Positions 56,307 to 64,000 of a stretch of DNA of 64,000 bases are shown here, one piece after another. The notes beneath the pieces were generated by a model. It made no database searches. It had not been told where the DNA came from and saw only the letters and a list, made by a program, of their open reading frames with translations. The DNA comes from BJ22 sp021298375 (lineage in GTDB: Bacteria > Planctomycetota > Planctomycetia > Pirellulales > Pirellulaceae). How positions within the stretch are numbered: position 1 is the stretch's first letter; every line of letters begins with the position of its first letter. Both the position numbers and the translations under genes were made by a program. Location: positions 1 through 64,000 of the forward strand of contig JBKDOL010000087.1 in the NCBI GenBank assembly GCA_046343015.1, given 5' to 3'.

Positions 56307-57083
56307 TTATTCGGAATCGCTCTCCGCAGCGTCGGCTTCCACGGTGGTTTCCCAGCCGTCGTAAGTTCCAGCGAGCGATTCAGCCAATTCGAGCAACTCC
56401 AGCGTGATTTGATTGATTGATTCCCAATCGACCTTCTCTATTCGTTCAAATCCGATGCCAAAGGAATTGGCTTCATCCGGGGAGGCCTCTTCGCTTGCGT
56501 CGGTGATCTCGAAACCCCTGCGCTTGACTTCGTCTCCAAACTTTTCCCGCGATGACTCGTTTGGAAAGTAGGCCCAATGGAAAACCATTCGCTCTTTCTC
56601 CAAAGAATCGCCGTGTTGAACCAGTTGCTCAATCACTTGGCGATTCTGGATTTGCTGCCAATCGGCTGGGTTGGGATAAAGCAGGTTGAGGTATTGGCTC
56701 CAGTCAGAGTCCAATTCTGTATCCAGGGCCCATTGATAATCGGGAAAGCGGCTTAGGCACTGGCTCATCGCCTCCTCAAAGCCGACGAACGATGGGGCGT
56801 AGCAAAAGAATTCTCTGCGCCCCGCAGTCGTGATCCTTCCGGCAAGTACCGCATCCAGTGAGTTGGTAAGCGTGGCGACGAGCGTCTCTTCAACCTCGGC
56901 AAAGGCATCGGACTCGGCCTCGCTGGGCAAGCCGTGTTCTTCGACGTCATGGAAGTGTGTCCAGACCCTCAACAACCAAGGTTTGTTTGAATCCGGCGCC
57001 GTTTCGCGAATTCCGACGTCAACCAGGATCGAGGCAAGTTGGCCATTCACGCTCGTAAAGTAAAACTCCCACTCTTCCGACAT
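56307..57083 (-). CDS. DUF695 and RraB-like domain protein
   Basis: A 258-residue cytoplasmic protein. The N-terminal part (about 1-130; WEFYFTSVNGQLASILVDVG, in part) resembles DUF695. The C-terminal part (about 150-245; MVFHWAYFPNESSREKF, then RRGFEIT) resembles the regulator of ribonuclease E inhibitor B fold. It is highly acidic overall, ending DAAESDSE. In other bacteria DUF695 and RraB-like domains occur fused, with no proven role; direct control of RNase E is not implied. Upstream of the DHCW cupin gene, in the same orientation. Confidence 0.75.
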   Translation of the reverse strand: MSEEWEFYFTSVNGQLASILVDVGIRETAPDSNKPWLLRVWTHFHDVEEHGLPSEAESDAFAEVEETLVATLTNSLDAVLAGRITTAGRREFFCYAPSFVGFEEAMSQCLSRFPDYQWALDTELDSDWSQYLNLLYPNPADWQQIQNRQVIEQLVQHGDSLEKERMVFHWAYFPNESSREKFGDEVKRRGFEITDASEEASPDEANSFGIGFERIEKVDWESINQITLELLELAESLAGTYDGWETTVEADAAESDSE

Positions 57084-57601
57084 GAAAACGTCTCCCTGAT
57101 TCTGGACATGACGCTCGCCGAAAGACGCCGCCGCGGAGGGCCGCGGAGAAATCGGAAGCGGGAATATTCAAATCAATGTTGTTGGTTGTCTGTAATTGTT
57201 TTGAGCCGTGCCCCAAACGCCCCCACTAAACACGTTTCTATCCCGTCAGAAATCCTTTTGTTTCATCCGCTTGCTTGCTCGCTCATTGAAAAAAGAGCAT
57301 CGCGATCGAAACGACACCGATTCGGAAATCGGGAAATTGGCGAAAGCGGCTGTCCAACGCGAGACAGGAAGAAATCCGTCAGGACGGTGAGCAGGTGGGC
57401 TTGTCTCAAATGACAGCTGAGTGTGTTGTCCGGTGCTCCTTGTTGGTAAGGGCCGGAGCCCGCACTTACATAGGAACAGTTGCGGAGGCATGCTCCGAGG
57501 GCAGCTCTCAAGTCCGGGTAATTGGGAAGACTCATGGCCCAACTGGACCAGGAGCGGCAATTGGGTCCGCCCCTGGTGTCAAGCAATTGGCGTACCCCCG
57601 A
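57084..57601. other. Non-coding stretch, possibly decayed
   Basis: Overlapping frames on the minus strand at 57246-57586 are open but lack a binding site and any recognised motif. The sequence may be a decayed gene or plain spacer. No repeats or hairpins stand out. Confidence 0.45.
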
Positions 57602-58567
57602 TCATCGAGCTCGATAGACGCGCGTATCATCAATAATGAACTCAGTCGACCAGCTTTGGCCGTTGTCGCCGCTGCAGACATTAAAGAAGTAGTTGCGGAA
57701 TTTGAAAGCGTGATGACCGAACGGGTAAGCCGAAGCAATGTGGTCGGCGGCAGTCAGGTCCTCGATACCAGGCTTTGCATAGTAGTGTACCTGTCCGTCG
57801 GGGCTGACACTCAGTCCTAGAGTCCACCATCCAAACTCTTCGACAAATGGGCCATTGATTTGACGGCTGTTCTGGGTTGCCTTCATCCAGAAAAAGGCGC
57901 GGTCTGAGACGACCTTGCCCTGGGCATCACGTTTGATTTCCCGATTGAGAAAAAAGCCTGGCCAGTAGAGTCCTTCTTCATCGTCCCAGGCAGCGCGACG
58001 GAAGGGGCCGCCGCGGGGCCCTTGTCCGGCATAGCTGGTCTCAAGAGCGATTCGAAATGCGAAATGGCAACCAGTCCGGTTTTCCCATTGGTCCAATGGC
58101 GGGATGAAGACGCGGGTGACAACATTCGGGGCTTGGGCTACGCTCAATTTGCCAATTCGATCGGAGACGGAGCCGATCAGGTCATCTTGTTGCATCTGAT
58201 GACTGGGGCTGCCGCTGCCAGTGTTCTGCGAGCGAATGGCCATCGCCCCTGTGCTGCCAGGCAACCCGCCCGCAGGAGTTTCAACTCGGCGAATGGAATC
58301 GGGTTGGCCCCGTTTTTTTCCTTCATACCATCGCCCGTTGGAGGAAGTTCCCAAGGGGCCGTTGACCGACAAGGCAGTATCTTCGTGATTGAAAACCTTT
58401 GGCAGGTTGTAGTTCCATGACCATTCGGCATCCTCGAAGTCATCTCCGACTTCGGTGATCTCCTGTCCAGTGCCGGGAATGATTGCTTGCGCGGTGAGCA
58501 TTCCCGGAGCGACGAGTGAGAGGACTGCCACTGTGTACAGAGCGAGTGAGCGAAGGGGCATAAGCAT
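57602..58567 (-). CDS. Secreted hypothetical protein
   Basis: A 321-residue protein with a signal peptide (about 1-28, ending LTAQA). The mature part is rich in aromatic residues and Gly, with segments such as DFEDAEWSWNYNLP, DDEEGLYWPGFFLN and EFGWWTLGLSVSPDGQVHYY, which suggest a concanavalin-like beta-sandwich of the type found in carbohydrate-binding proteins. That is inference; I recognise no named family. AAAAGGA about 7 bp before ATG 58567 supports the start. It lies 116 bp downstream of the gene at 58684 on the same strand, so they may be one unit. Confidence 0.8.
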   Translation of the reverse strand: MLMPLRSLALYTVAVLSLVAPGMLTAQAIIPGTGQEITEVGDDFEDAEWSWNYNLPKVFNHEDTALSVNGPLGTSSNGRWYEGKKRGQPDSIRRVETPAGGLPGSTGAMAIRSQNTGSGSPSHQMQQDDLIGSVSDRIGKLSVAQAPNVVTRVFIPPLDQWENRTGCHFAFRIALETSYAGQGPRGGPFRRAAWDDEEGLYWPGFFLNREIKRDAQGKVVSDRAFFWMKATQNSRQINGPFVEEFGWWTLGLSVSPDGQVHYYAKPGIEDLTAADHIASAYPFGHHAFKFRNYFFNVCSGDNGQSWSTEFIIDDTRVYRAR

Positions 58568-58683
58568 GGGATATCCTTTTCCTGATGAGCTTCATCCCGA
58601 TCATCCAGCCGGAGTTGCTTTGGGTGCTTTCGAGAAGGAGCAGTTTGCCTCTGACATGGAATTCAATTCCGGTCGGAGGCGGT

Positions 58684-60108
58684 CTAACGTCTACGGCGTC
58701 CTTGCAGCAAACGGGGCGGATCGTTGGTCCAACTAGCCGGTTTGACAACGGTAGTGGGCTTCGCGGTCGGAGGGTCAAAAACCAGCTTGGATTCGATCGT
58801 CGGCGGTAGAGGTTCGCCCGTGACCAAATAGTGATCATGCTGGGACGATTTTCCGTAAGCTTTCAGCTCATACATCGCCAGCGCGTGGAGGGCGTGCCCC
58901 CGGGGCCCGACGTCGAGGTCATAGTTCGGCGCCGAAAGCATGAGTTCAGCAAGGTAGTCGACCGCTTTGGTGAGTCGCGGATCGCTCATTTTTTCGGGAG
59001 GAAGCGTAAAGGCCAACCACTCGACAATGTGACCTGTGGAATAGCAACGCCGAATGCGATCGTTCTCCGCTCCAGGCTTTTCGAAGAACTCGGTGCTGAA
59101 GCTCCCGTCTGGGTTTTGAAGGGAGTAGGCTCGGTCGACGTAGCCGTCCAGTTTCCGTGCCGCGTTAAGCCACTCGCCGGCTAAGGGCAGGTTTCGTTTT
59201 TCCACTTGGAAGACGGCAAAGCTCAAAGCCATGAGGCGATGCGTGCCGCCGCAGGCCCCTTCGGATACCGGTTCGGCCAACTCTTCCCGAATCAGTCTGG
59301 GAAAGTTCCATTTTTCACCCGCCTCGTTTCGCCAGACATCGCCCGGTTCACAGTAATGGGACAGGCCGATGAGTTTGAAGGTCAGTTCAGTGCCCGACTG
59401 ACAATCCCGCTTTTCGTATTCAACAAGGTCCTTGACCGTGAAGTCTTTACCTTCCACCGAGAGTTTGTGGTCGAGGGGGATGTTGGATTGGGCCAGAATC
59501 GCCAGCAGTTGTCCGGAGTGGCCTTGGACGCCAACGCCAATGCGAGTTTTTAAACGACCGTTTTCGAGGTACATAATCCGCATTTCGTTGCCAATGCCAT
59601 TCTGACAGAGGTAATCAGCGGCATTGACATGGTCGCCCCGCACGACCACCTGCGAGTTGCGTCCGTAGGCAATCAGGCCATGCATGATGCTCCAGGGCCG
59701 CAGGATTTCAACGTCAACTTGGCGGGTAAAGTAAACTTGCAGTGTCTGGGCCACCCTTTCCCGACGCAAATCATCCTTGGACAGCTCTTTCGGCGGTGTT
59801 TTCTCAGCCGGCTTTTCCTTTTCTTTGGCGATTGGTTTGTCATCGCCCTTCGGGGCTGGGGCTTCGGGCTTTGGCTCGACCACTCTGGAGGATTCGGCGA
59901 AAGACCCAGGCCCAATTGAGCCGGTATCTTCCGAGCCACATTCTCTCGGTTTCTGCTTTTTGGCCGTCAAGTCATCAAGTGGCCTGACGGCACTGGACCT
60001 GAACTGCCACAGCAAATTCTCCGGATTGGCGATCAGGAGAAGCGGGGCCACAAACAGGGAAATGAGGCAGGCGATGAGGTTGGAGGTCAGCAGTGGGATT
60101 GCTTTCAA
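58684..60108 (-). CDS. Membrane-anchored hypothetical protein with alpha-toroid-like repeats
   Basis: A 474-residue protein. A hydrophobic segment near the N-terminus (about 8-27) precedes a Pro/Lys/Glu-rich linker (about 60-115). The rest has helical-repeat motifs such as RAYSLQNPDGSFSTEFF, which resembles the QW-type repeats of prenyltransferase and squalene-cyclase toroids, and RCYSTGHIVEWLAF. No DxDD cyclase motif was seen, so enzymatic cyclisation is unlikely. The frame has no ATG upstream of the hydrophobic segment; a TTG start at 60108 keeps the anchor, though its binding site is poor. Similar planctomycete proteins exist without assigned function. Confidence 0.75.
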   Translation of the reverse strand: MKAIPLLTSNLIACLISLFVAPLLLIANPENLLWQFRSSAVRPLDDLTAKKQKPRECGSEDTGSIGPGSFAESSRVVEPKPEAPAPKGDDKPIAKEKEKPAEKTPPKELSKDDLRRERVAQTLQVYFTRQVDVEILRPWSIMHGLIAYGRNSQVVVRGDHVNAADYLCQNGIGNEMRIMYLENGRLKTRIGVGVQGHSGQLLAILAQSNIPLDHKLSVEGKDFTVKDLVEYEKRDCQSGTELTFKLIGLSHYCEPGDVWRNEAGEKWNFPRLIREELAEPVSEGACGGTHRLMALSFAVFQVEKRNLPLAGEWLNAARKLDGYVDRAYSLQNPDGSFSTEFFEKPGAENDRIRRCYSTGHIVEWLAFTLPPEKMSDPRLTKAVDYLAELMLSAPNYDLDVGPRGHALHALAMYELKAYGKSSQHDHYLVTGEPLPPTIESKLVFDPPTAKPTTVVKPASWTNDPPRLLQGRRRR

Positions 60109-60861
60109 AACAACGGCTCGCGGGTTTGGGAGAGATGACTGGTAATCGTTGAGGAGTTAGCCGGCGAAGTTAACCTGTACCGATTAGGCGAAGCAGGCGG
60201 ATTTCACTGGTTTGGTCTGGACAACTGACAACGACGACACACGATGTAATGCGTGCCTCATCCCTATCGGCCGAGGTTTCGGTGAAAATAAGACGACCGG
60301 CTCAATCCCTACGTTGGGAAACCCGGGGCGACCTTTCCGGCGTGCGAAGCTCTGTCGGTCATAGCGACTAGCCAGCTTCCCCAATTGTTCTCTTCGCTAT
60401 CCCATCCCACAACTTGGACAGGCTGAAACTGGACAGGCCGAAACTGGACAGGCCGAAACTGGACAGGCCGAAACTGGACAGGCCGAAACTGGACAGGCCG
60501 AAACTGGACAGGCCGAAACTGGACAGGCCGAAACTGGACAGGCTGAAACTGGACAGGCCGAAACTGGACAGGCTGAAACTGGACAGGCCGAAACTGGACA
60601 GGCTGAAACTGGACAGGCTGAATGCGGTAGGCCTTTTTTGACCAGGTTTTGAATGTTCGATTGGTGGGCGAGTTTGCGAATCCGGAGGCGGAGAGGCAGA
60701 ATAAAGAAGTCGCGCGAAGTGAACTGCCTGTTGGGCTGGGGGCGCTCGACTGGGTTGCCGGCGGACTGCGGCGGAACAACCCTCAAACCACGGTAAAGTG
60801 GCTGAGGTTGTTGCTGGGCCCCGTGCTTTCACGGTTTTATTTAAAAACAGCATTCGTTTTC
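60109..60861. other. Non-coding stretch with a 13-copy tandem repeat
   Basis: This spacer lies between divergent genes. The array at 60421-60615 dominates and produces periodic open frames on both strands, none of them credible. The nitric oxide synthase frame is open back to 60649, but the added residues have no family counterpart. Confidence 0.6.
60421..60615. repeat. 15-bp tandem repeat, 13 exact units
   Basis: Thirteen contiguous units ggcYgaaactggaca (Y = C or T) fill 195 bp. The variable base reads T, then seven C, then T C T C T. A half copy precedes (cttggaca) and a decayed copy follows (ggctgaatgcggtag). No spacers separate units, so it is not CRISPR. Confidence 0.96.
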
Positions 60862-62067
60862 ATGGCCTGGCAACCAACTCTGCCTTCTCAATCTCCTCGC
60901 CTTATGCAGCACCCAAGTAGCAGCCCTGACATGCTTTTATCAAAAGCGAGGGCGTTTTTGGCCGAGGCCTACGCTGAGTTAGGCAGGCCTGCTGAAGAAG
61001 TTGTGCGAGAGCTACAGGTCGCCGAGGAAATTGCGGCGACTGGCACGTGGACGCCAACGCTCGAGGAACTTGAAATCGGAGCGAAATTAGCCTGGCGGAA
61101 TAGCAATCGCTGTATCGGTAGACTGTTTTGGAAGTCTCTCAAGGTGATTGACGCTCGATGTGCGGGCACTCCGGAAGATGTCTTCACTGCTTTGCAGCAT
61201 CACTTGAACTATGCGTTCAACGGGGGCAGAATTCGCTCGGCCATCACGGTGTTTCGTCCTGCGGCAGCCGATGAGGCAGAACCCCCACGGATTCTTAACC
61301 ATCAGCTATTGCGGTTTGCCGGCTATAAGCGAGAGGGAACTGGCGGAGTGCTTGGTGACCCCGCCGAGGTTCCGTTTACCGAGTTCTGTCAGGAAATCGG
61401 TTGGCAAGGTAAAGGAACGGCATTCGACGTGTTGCCGTGGGTTGTCCGTTGGCCGGGGCGTGGCTTTGCATGGCGGATGCCGGAAATCGATCCGCGGATG
61501 CTTGTTGAAATCGTGCATCCAGATTTCAGCTGGTTTCGCGAGTTGGGTTTGCGATGGTACGCAGTACCGGTAATCAGTGATATGCTGCTTGAAATTGGTG
61601 GCCTGCAATTTACGGCGGCGCCATTTAATGGCTGGTACATGGAGACGGAAATTGGCAGCCGTAATTTCGGCGACGCTCAGCGATACAACCTTTTGCCCGC
61701 GGTAGCTGAGCGGATGGGCTTGGACCGATCTTCGCGGCAATCGCTTTGGCAGGACCGAGCCTTGGTGGAGTTGAACAGGGCAGTGCTTTTTGCCTTTGAA
61801 CAAGCCGGAGTCACAATTGTCGACCACCACACGGCAGCCGAACAATTTATCAACTTTGAACAATTGGAGCAGCGGAACGGCCGGCCGTTGACGGCCGATT
61901 GGGCGTGGATCACACCGCCGCTTTCGGGCAGCGTCACACCAGTTTTTCATCGCCACTACGAAAACACCGTCCGCGAGCCCAACTTCTTCTATCAGGAGTC
62001 TCCGTGGAGCACGTCGCCCCGTCCCACCCCGGCAGGCTGCCCTTTTCATGCAGTCAACCGTGGATAA
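60862..62067 (+). CDS. nos: Nitric oxide synthase oxygenase
   Basis: A 401-residue stand-alone NOS oxygenase that would convert L-arginine via N-hydroxyarginine to citrulline and NO. The heme-thiolate motif WRNSNRCIGRLFW has Cys84. The arginine-binding motif FNGWYMETEIGSRN has Glu263. DHHTAAEQF, DWAWITPPLSGS and HYENTVREPNFFYQ mark the pterin and dimer region. Ile238 in VPVISDM matches the bacterial gate residue linked to slow NO release. No reductase domain is fused, so an external flavodoxin or reductase is needed. ATG 60862 was chosen; ATG 60904 is possible. The N-terminal zinc-binding hook of animal NOS is absent. The C-terminus carries an extra Pro-rich tail ending AGCPFHAVNRG. Confidence 0.95.
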   Translation: MAWQPTLPSQSPRLMQHPSSSPDMLLSKARAFLAEAYAELGRPAEEVVRELQVAEEIAATGTWTPTLEELEIGAKLAWRNSNRCIGRLFWKSLKVIDARCAGTPEDVFTALQHHLNYAFNGGRIRSAITVFRPAAADEAEPPRILNHQLLRFAGYKREGTGGVLGDPAEVPFTEFCQEIGWQGKGTAFDVLPWVVRWPGRGFAWRMPEIDPRMLVEIVHPDFSWFRELGLRWYAVPVISDMLLEIGGLQFTAAPFNGWYMETEIGSRNFGDAQRYNLLPAVAERMGLDRSSRQSLWQDRALVELNRAVLFAFEQAGVTIVDHHTAAEQFINFEQLEQRNGRPLTADWAWITPPLSGSVTPVFHRHYENTVREPNFFYQESPWSTSPRPTPAGCPFHAVNRG

Positions 62068-62448
62068 AAGCAACTTCGCTTGTCCAGCCAAACTGGACAA
62101 ATCCAAACCCGGCGGGCACCAATAAAACGTGAGAGAGGAATCAGCTGTTTGCAGCGAGCGGCAAGACGTTGTGCGTTAGCACATGACTGGTGGACACTTG
62201 CGTGGGCTTTGAGACTCTCGAATTCAATGTTGACTTTAATCCGAACAATGCAATCTGAGCTGCAGCTTTCAATCAGCTTTGCAGGAAAGCTGAAGGACGA
62301 TTTAATCGTCGCTTGGCGGCACAATCGGGGTGGATTTTGACTTCAGTAAGCTTACCTGCTGACCCGGTCTAGCCAAAAAAGCCCTTGGCCGCGCAGAACG
62401 ACCAAGGGCTTTTGAATCGTCAAATCTCCGACAGAAGACGATGTTACG
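62068..62448. other. Non-coding spacer
   Basis: The spacer lies between the convergent nos and PEP-CTERM genes. It holds the terminator at 62375-62413. A short open frame at 62080-62340 has no binding site or motif. Confidence 0.55.
62375..62413 (-). terminator. Intrinsic terminator of the PEP-CTERM gene, probably bidirectional
   Basis: The 12-bp stem aaaagcccttgg (62377-62388) / ccaagggctttt (62402-62413) has A and T tracts at its base, giving T-runs in both directions. It lies 36 bp past the minus-strand stop at 62449 and may also stop nos transcripts. Confidence 0.8.
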
Positions 62449-63174
62449 CTAGCGAGTTCGACGGCGAGAGGCTACTGCGAGAACACCAAATGCACTCAGA
62501 GCGAGCATTGAAGAGGGTTCAGGCACAGCCTGGATCCTGACGTTGCCGAAGGGAGCGATATCAGTAATCCACACGTTTTCACCTTGAACATTGAATCCAT
62601 ACTGAACGTGTCTTGCTGTGTCAGCGATCGTTGCCAAGCTAACGCTAAAAGCTCCATTTGTAAGGATGGCACTACTCTCTTGAAACGAAGAATAGTCAGC
62701 TGCGAAATCCCGGATAAAGACGCGAGCGGTATGATTGGCGGTAAAGGTGTTCGAGAGAACCGTTCCGCTGAATGTCAAGTTGATGCCACTGAGTGAGCCA
62801 CCGTCAACCTGAACGTACCCGTTCGCATCCATCCATTTATTACCAAGAGATCCGGGCCCACCGCTGGGGGTATACCAGAAAGGATTCGGGTCATCAATTG
62901 AATTGACACCGAGTTTCAAATCTGAGCCGCTGAACTGAAAAGCCAGATCATTGAATCCCCAAGGACTGCCATACACAAATCCACTTGGACTCGGTAATGA
63001 ACCAGAACGGTTCAGGTCAAACACATTCATGTAGCCATTCCAAGTCTTGGTTGGGTCCACCCCGACGGTAATGTCAGCTGAAATGGCTGGGGCAAAAACG
63101 CTGGCCAAGCAAGCAAGCGAGAACAGGCTCGCTAGGAGCTTCTCGAATCGCAGTCTTTTTCCGGAGATCTTCAT
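62449..63174 (-). CDS. PEP-CTERM sorting domain protein
   Basis: A 241-residue secreted protein. ATG 63174 gives a basic start (MKISGKRLRFEK) and a hydrophobic stretch with cleavage after AISA, and AGGACTC lies about 8 bp upstream; the longer frame to 63246 is less likely. The mature part is Gly/Ser/Asn-rich and beta-like. The C-terminal sorting signal is complete: VPEPSSMLALSAFGVLAVA, then RRRTR. PEP-CTERM tails are processed by exosortase, which is not encoded here. The protein probably sits at the surface or in exopolymer. Its specific role is unknown. Confidence 0.9.
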   Translation of the reverse strand: MKISGKRLRFEKLLASLFSLACLASVFAPAISADITVGVDPTKTWNGYMNVFDLNRSGSLPSPSGFVYGSPWGFNDLAFQFSGSDLKLGVNSIDDPNPFWYTPSGGPGSLGNKWMDANGYVQVDGGSLSGINLTFSGTVLSNTFTANHTARVFIRDFAADYSSFQESSAILTNGAFSVSLATIADTARHVQYGFNVQGENVWITDIAPFGNVRIQAVPEPSSMLALSAFGVLAVASRRRTR

Positions 63175-64000
63175 TGCTGTGAGTCCTTTGAAAACAGAGA
63201 AGTGACATCTTGGAACCGGCTTTTCTTTGGCACAAAGCTTCGACACTTGTCGTTTGGCTTTTGATTCTTCAACCCCAACAGCCAGCGGCCTGCTGCGTTC
63301 CGTAAACTTTAGGAGTTACCAAATCGAGATGGCGTGAAACCGGTTGCATAGACGTCGAGTTTGGCAGGAATCAACCCAAAGTCAACAAACTTACGGGCCT
63401 CTTTTAAGGAAAAAACCTTTAAATTGCGTTTTTGGGGTAGGAGTTTCCCCAACTCGCTCGACGCCGAATTTCGAGGTCGGGGTGAAAGTCGAGAAAAAAG
63501 GCGTTTTCGCGGCAGTTATCCCCTTCAGGCTGTCCGAGCTTCTATGTCTTGCCCGCAAAAATCAATTGAAAACGACTTCTCGGATGCGGCTCACCGCGTG
63601 AGCGCTTTTGAAGAGGGAGCGTTTCCTCATCTCCGTCTTCGGGTATGGTCCGGGGCAAACGCATTTGCTTCTAGCATTGAAAACAATCGAAGAGCCAATG
63701 TTTTTTGCAAATGCCGGGACAGCAAAGCGCTCCTTATCGAAAGAATTGAAACCTCTTTTGTCGTTTCGACGCTCGAAGCGCCGAGGAAAGCCCGCGATTT
63801 GATCGATTTCAAATGTGATTGCCCTTGGGCACGGTCCCCTCTGTCCAAGCGTGCAGACTTCGATCCGTCCGTGAGCGTCTTTGTTCACCAATCCGCGAAT
63901 TCAAATTGACCGTGAATTTCGCCTCGAGCAACTCAATCAATTGCTGCGTCTCAAGGGCAAGTGGAAAATCCCTCGGTTTTATCGAGGCCGAACTTTCGCT
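63175..64000. other. Unassigned right edge of the window
   Basis: No credible complete gene is visible. The leader of the PEP-CTERM gene occupies the left end. Open frames on both strands at 63361-63909 lack binding sites and family motifs. On the minus strand 63562-63891 includes the short string HGRIEV, reminiscent of DDE transposases, but the surrounding residues do not match, so I leave it unassigned. A gene may enter from the right edge. Confidence 0.4.

Noticed and set aside
57246..57586. Small minus-strand protein between the DUF695-like gene and the secreted protein
   Set aside because: Two frames overlap without a binding site, and no family resemblance was seen.
60421..60615. Possible CRISPR array
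   Set aside because: Units are contiguous 15-mers with no spacers, and no cas genes are present.
62080..62340. Small plus-strand protein after nos
   Set aside because: No binding site, mixed composition and no motif; it is likely spacer.
63562..63891. Possible ISAs1-type transposase fragment (HGRIEV) on the minus strand
   Set aside because: Only six residues match the family impression; the flanking residues do not fit, and no terminal inverted repeats are visible.

Overview
The window reads as a chromosomal segment of a planctomycete, most likely of the Pirellulales. Support comes from gene content: a Cys-rich secreted protein with 14-residue YTV repeats, a PEP-CTERM protein, a tricorn-like S41 protease, very large secreted beta-propeller and alpha-2-macroglobulin proteins, and MfnF/MfnE-like genes of the methanopterin/methanofuran-type C1 pathway. 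Composition is moderately GC-rich, genes are widely spaced, and only a few are tightly coupled. No rRNA, CRISPR array, phage or intact insertion sequence was found.

Layout. 1-4000: the start of a small basic protein, tRNA-Arg(ACG), a 20-copy heptamer array, and the YTV-repeat protein with its own promoter and terminator. 4015-8721: a 1568-residue secreted Asp-box (VPS10-like) propeller carrying a PDZ domain and three copies of a beta domain. 9284-13030: an epimerase/MfnF-like/MfnE-like operon, then class I fructose-1,6-bisphosphatase. 13375-20737: an MFS transporter, PolX, a membrane-fused spermidine-synthase-like protein, dapA, and a 3-hydroxyanthranilate dioxygenase. 21137-34601: an MMPL/RND exporter, tsaB, a duplicated pair of metallophosphoesterases, a YidC with an embedded PDZ domain, mnmE, and a TPR lipoprotein. 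34757-55543: a SLC13-type anion transporter, a 2076-residue thioester alpha-2-macroglobulin, M13, S1, tricorn and M14 peptidases, a Gfo/Idh/MocA oxidoreductase, and DUF423 overlapping an eboE-like gene. 55896-64000: a DHCW cupin, a DUF695/RraB-like protein, two unrecognised secreted proteins, a stand-alone nitric oxide synthase oxygenase, and a PEP-CTERM protein.

Themes. tsaB and mnmE modify tRNA, and YidC inserts membrane proteins. The secreted set (YTV protein, Asp-box propeller, alpha-2-macroglobulin and four peptidase families) suggests heavy investment in the cell envelope and extracytoplasmic proteolysis or protease defence. The MfnF/MfnE pair points to a furan-containing C1 carrier. 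The most striking single gene is the nitric oxide synthase. The most striking non-coding pattern is a set of ten short tandem repeats, with 7-, 14-, 15-, 16- or 18-bp units, all in spacers between genes.

Starts were chosen by ribosome binding site, signal peptide and family length. Several differ from the longest possible open frame and are explained in the entries. Functions rest on motifs read by eye; no database search was run.
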